A stretch of DNA of 43,236 bases from CAJPPJ01 sp963545265 (lineage in GTDB: Bacteria; Bacillota_I; Bacilli_A; RF39; UBA660): positions 1 through 43,236 of the forward strand of contig CAUUHY010000007.1 in the NCBI GenBank assembly GCA_963545265.1. The letters run 5' to 3'. The position numbers were made by a program, and so were the translations under genes. The notes beneath the pieces were generated by a model that saw only the letters and a list, made by a program, of their open reading frames with translations, was not told the origin of the DNA and searched no databases. Below, piece by piece: positions 42,215-43,236 of this stretch (its first letter is position 1; each line of letters opens with the position of its first letter).

Positions 42215-42893
42215 AATTTTCTCCTATTATTTTTTGAAACAAATTATACGTTTCTTCGTCTAATTTCATTTTAGAAATCAAAAAATTATTTATAAGTAAT
42301 TTATATGCATCTTTTTTATTTATTCCTCTACTCATTATATAGTGAATTTTATCTTTGTTAAATTTACCAATAAAAGATGAATGATTAGCAGTTATGTTAT
42401 TACTTCCCACTAATAATATGGGTTTTATTTTATTAATACCATTATTTAAATCATAAATTATAGTATCTTGAGTAGTAATAGATTTTATTTCATCCTTAAA
42501 ATCATTTATAACTTCAATTTCACATTTATCTTTTGATAAACTTAAAGAATGAATAAATAAATTATTTTCTGTATTATCTTTATTAACAAATACTTTGTAA
42601 AAAATATTACTATTATTTTTATTTATATTACCATGATAATAATTAACTATAGAATTTTCTTCATTTTGATAAATATATTTTTTAGAATTAGAATTTATAC
42701 TAAGTTCATAAATATCTAAAGTTATAGAACTATTTACAAAAATTTCTACATCTTCATTATAATTTTCACTAAAAAATATTAATTTAACATCTTTTTTTGA
42801 ATTTATAATTAGTTTTATTTTCTTAGTTAATTTAATAAAATATTCTTCATTATCTATTACTAAAGAATTTTTATAATTATCAATTATTTTCAT
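42207..42893 (-). CDS. sufD: SufD-like scaffold protein (short form)
   Basis: A 228-residue member of the SufB/SufD family, about half the length of standard SufD. It keeps the beta-helix core and the conserved end HSSFIGKFNKDKIHYIMSRG and INKKDAYKLLI, but the N-terminal domain is missing. It is the usual partner of SufB and SufC in the scaffold complex. The start ATG 42893 lies inside the end of sufC (14 bp overlap). Confidence 0.88.
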   Translation of the reverse strand: MKIIDNYKNSLVIDNEEYFIKLTKKIKLIINSKKDVKLIFFSENYNEDVEIFVNSSITLDIYELSINSNSKKYIYQNEENSIVNYYHGNINKNNSNIFYKVFVNKDNTENNLFIHSLSLSKDKCEIEVINDFKDEIKSITTQDTIIYDLNNGINKIKPILLVGSNNITANHSSFIGKFNKDKIHYIMSRGINKKDAYKLLINNFLISKMKLDEETYNLFQKIIGENCE

Positions 42894-43236
42894 CTTTATA
42901 ACCTTTTTTCTCTATTTCCCACGCTAAAGAAGAATCTGAAGATTTAACTATTTTACCATTCTTGAATACGTGCACATAATCTGGTTTAATATATTCTAAA
43001 ATTCTAGGATAATGAGTAATTATTAAAACGGAAGTATCTTTATGAAATTGTAAATAATCATTAATATTTTTCGTAACTAATTTTAATGAATCTATATCAA
43101 GTCCAGAATCCACTTCATCTAAAATTATAAGTTTAGGTTCTAAGATTTTCATTTGAAGTATTTCAGACTTCTTTTTTTCTCCACCACTAGCTTTTTCATT
43201 TACATATCTATTAATAAATTCTTTAGGTATATCTAA
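42880..43236 (-). CDS. sufC: SufC ABC ATPase (partial, N-terminus outside the window)
   Basis: The frame enters from the right edge and gives 118 residues. The ABC signature NEKASGGEKKKSEILQM is followed by Walker B PKLIILDEVDSGLDID and the switch His in VLIITHYPRIL, diagnostic of SufC. The Walker A half lies outside the window. The ending SLAWEIEKKGYKDENN and a TGA stop are within the sufD start region. Confidence 0.95.
   Translation of the reverse strand, partial: LDIPKEFINRYVNEKASGGEKKKSEILQMKILEPKLIILDEVDSGLDIDSLKLVTKNINDYLQFHKDTSVLIITHYPRILEYIKPDYVHVFKNGKIVKSSDSSLAWEIEKKGYKDENN

Noticed and set aside
1..43236. Genome-wide use of TGA as Trp (Mycoplasma-type code)
   Set aside because: Long genes such as essC, ppdK and smc are intact with TGG for Trp, and at least four genes end naturally at TGA, two of them in standard ATGA overlaps. 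Only one gene has TGA at a conserved Trp.
1..43236. tRNA, rRNA or riboswitch genes
   Set aside because: No cloverleaf, rRNA or known riboswitch consensus was recognised by eye; short gaps are filled by terminators and AT-rich promoter sequence.

Overview
The window comes from a very AT-rich (by eye about 25-27% GC) low-GC Gram-positive bacterium. It carries a SufCDSUB iron-sulfur cluster operon, pyruvate phosphate dikinase, a short SMC, and an EssC/YukD/WXG100 (type VIIb-like) secretion locus. This mix suggests an uncultured gut-type Bacilli lineage (RF39 or Mollicutes-relative level), but that placement is inference. Almost every Trp in the long genes is TGG and several genes end in TGA, so the standard bacterial code (table 11) is the working code. 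Every gene lies on the minus strand, so transcription runs from right to left.

Right end (39.3-43.2 kb): a compact sufC-sufD-sufS-sufU-sufB operon, with sufC cut by the window edge. Middle (23.3-39.2 kb): a type VII secretion-like locus. It holds essC, a YukD/EsaB ubiquitin-like gene, two long single-membrane-segment proteins with low-complexity linkers, three intact WXG100 proteins, and small helical partners that carry a G-x-V-A-type turn where WXG proteins carry W-x-G. Interleaved are smc, a leucine-rich-repeat protein, a degenerate transglutaminase-like protein and one type IV pilin-like protein. EssA, EssB and EsaA are not present here.

The next block (15.5-23.3 kb) holds purine salvage (deoD, add) and a tightly overlapping envelope operon. 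That operon is an Alg14/Alg13-like split glycosyltransferase, a single-ring ClpA-like AAA+ ATPase, a GT4 glycosyltransferase and a small membrane protein, followed by ppdK.

The left part (about 3.1-15.4 kb) looks accessory. It contains a guanylate kinase-methyltransferase fusion paired with a nuclease/DUF2075 helicase, plus NUDIX, GNAT, WYL-regulator and NADAR genes. It also has a two-component system with a collagen-like/beta-helix surface operon and duplicated histidine-phosphatase genes. Several genes are decayed, including XRE, GNAT-like and NUDIX fragments. A 61-62 bp copy of the ppdK terminator lies in inverted orientation at 4.3 kb, so inverted copies bracket about 11 kb. At 3.1-3.4 kb a WXG100 gene carries an in-frame TGA exactly at the hallmark Trp codon. 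The far left holds an LRR/thrombospondin-3 surface protein and a partial GT2 glycosyltransferase.

Two systems deserve attention. One is the atypical type VII locus with its paired WXG / G-x-V-A families. The other is the two-gene guanylate kinase-methyltransferase plus PD-(D/E)XK-DUF2075 helicase operon, which may be an undescribed nucleotide-linked defence or stress system.
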